This document shows positions 5,728-6,132 of a stretch of 6,132 nt of DNA, one piece after another; positions within the stretch are counted from its first letter, which is position 1, and every line of letters starts with the position of its first letter. Under the pieces are notes generated by a model that searched no databases, was not told the DNA's origin, and saw only the letters and a program-made list of their open reading frames with translations. The translations under genes and the position numbers were made by a program. This DNA comes from Rariglobus sp967755175. GTDB lineage: Bacteria; Verrucomicrobiota; Verrucomicrobiia; Opitutales; Opitutaceae. The stretch is from positions 1 through 6,132 of the forward strand of contig CBRAFO010000167.1 in assembly GCA_967755175.1 (NCBI GenBank), given 5' to 3'.

Positions 5728-5760
5728 GAGAACGAGAACGATTACGAGAAAGAGAACGAG
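5728..5760. repeat. GAGAACG-type repeat, single arm
   Basis: Thirty-three bases of six-base units (GAGAAC, GAGAAC, GATTAC, GAGAAA, GAGAAC) closely match the left arm at 3864-3900. The GATTAC unit matches the interruption in the right arm of that pair. No inverted partner is visible before the window ends. Confidence 0.85.
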
Positions 5761-5783
5761 GGGGCGGTGGGTGGAACGGAGGC

Positions 5784-5800
5784 GTCGGCTGATCGCCGAC
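5784..5800. repeat. GTCGGC-TGATC-GCCGAC hairpin, solitary copy
   Basis: The perfect 6-bp stem and 5-base loop are identical to 4444-4460, and the match extends into flanking GGAGGYGTC and GGG. It lies just before an ACGCGGC hairpin and element copy 4. The order differs from copy A, where the ACGCGGC hairpin comes after an ATTAGTG element. Confidence 0.8.
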
Positions 5801-5830
5801 GGGGGACGAACCGGGGATCGGGATAAGTAG

Positions 5831-5849
5831 ACGCGGCAGCTTGCCGCGT
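5831..5849. repeat. ACGCGGC hairpin, copy 2 (inverted)
   Basis: ACGCGGCA (5831-5838) pairs with TGCCGCGT (5842-5849) over a 3-base loop, preceded by GTAG. It is the reverse-orientation counterpart of the hairpin at 4546-4564. Confidence 0.72.
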
Positions 5850-5861
5850 TGGTTCGAGTTC

Positions 5862-6132
5862 CTGCACGGGATCGGACGGATCTCAATGAGTGCTGATTAG
5901 TGTTAATCAGTGGTTCAACCGGATCGGAGGCCGGAATTTGGGACCACTAATGAATCGCCCAATGTGGCGCTTGTTTCCTCCGTCGCCCCAAGGGGCACCC
6001 GCCGTCAGTCACCCACTTCGCTAACGCTTCGGGGCCACACGCTGCGCATGTGACCATCTCCGCGCTGTCGCGCTCCGTCTTTGGGTGCGGCTCCGGCTGA
6101 TCGCCTTCGCGGGGGAGCGGAGGTGTCGGCTG
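5862..6132. repeat. Composite repeat block, copy B (continues past the right edge)
   Basis: The block repeats copy A (4284-4463) in the same orientation. It has the GATC-rich element with a 32-bp core at 5886-5917, the imperfect inverted repeat ending near 5954, the CGCCCAATGTGGCG hairpin (about 5956-5969), about 106 bp absent from copy A (5973-6078), then the CTTCGCGGGGGAGCGGAG hairpin region and the start of GTCGGCTG at the last base. With 5651-5861 this accounts for the gene-free right end of the window. Confidence 0.83.
5973..6078. repeat. Extra ~106-bp segment within composite block B
   Basis: Copy A reads directly from GTGGCGCTT into CTTGGAGTGCGG, whereas copy B has this segment between the equivalent sequences. 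It contains partial palindromes such as CACACGCTGCGCATGTG and CGCGCTGTCGCGC. There is no open frame and no clear target-site duplication, so I cannot say whether it was gained here or lost from copy A. Confidence 0.6.

Overview
The window looks like a chromosomal segment from a GC-rich bacterium of the Verrucomicrobiota, most likely an Opitutaceae-type organism. This placement is inference. It rests on the style of the zinc-ribbon/TPR membrane protein, on intergenic DNA packed with short C-rich heptamer and GAGAACG-type repeats, and on the lack of Shine-Dalgarno motifs. No rRNA, tRNA, CRISPR array, transposase or phage gene is visible.

All four genes I can support lie on the minus strand, so transcription runs from high to low coordinates. 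In that order they are: a small PF09720/TIGR02574-type antitoxin without a toxin (5429-5650); a secreted protein of unknown function (4661-5290); a monomeric NADP-dependent isocitrate dehydrogenase (icd, 1312-3615) followed by a strong intrinsic terminator (1245-1284); and the N-terminal 391 residues of a zinc-ribbon/TPR/single-transmembrane protein that runs off the left edge (1-1175). The terminator separates icd from the TPR gene. Roughly 1 kb of repeats separates icd from the secreted protein. The genes therefore look like independent units, and no shared pathway is evident.

The unusual part is the non-coding DNA at 3616-4660 and 5651-6132. It is a patchwork of at least five repeat families: C-rich heptamer arrays, GAGAACG inverted repeats, two GACAGGAT fold-back elements, a GATC-rich element with a 10-bp ATTAGTG period (five copies, all in the same orientation), and small hairpins built on CGGCTGATCG or ACGCGGC. 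A composite block of these modules occurs twice; the second copy carries an extra ~106 bp and continues past the right edge.

The most notable observation is that a heptamer array of the intergenic type also sits inside icd (2212-2288). It is in frame and adds about 26-27 Ser/Pro/Thr/Ala-rich residues to an otherwise well conserved enzyme. A related array lies just upstream of the icd start codon. No clearly new multi-gene system is visible. The repeat ecology, and its entry into a core metabolic gene, is what merits follow-up.
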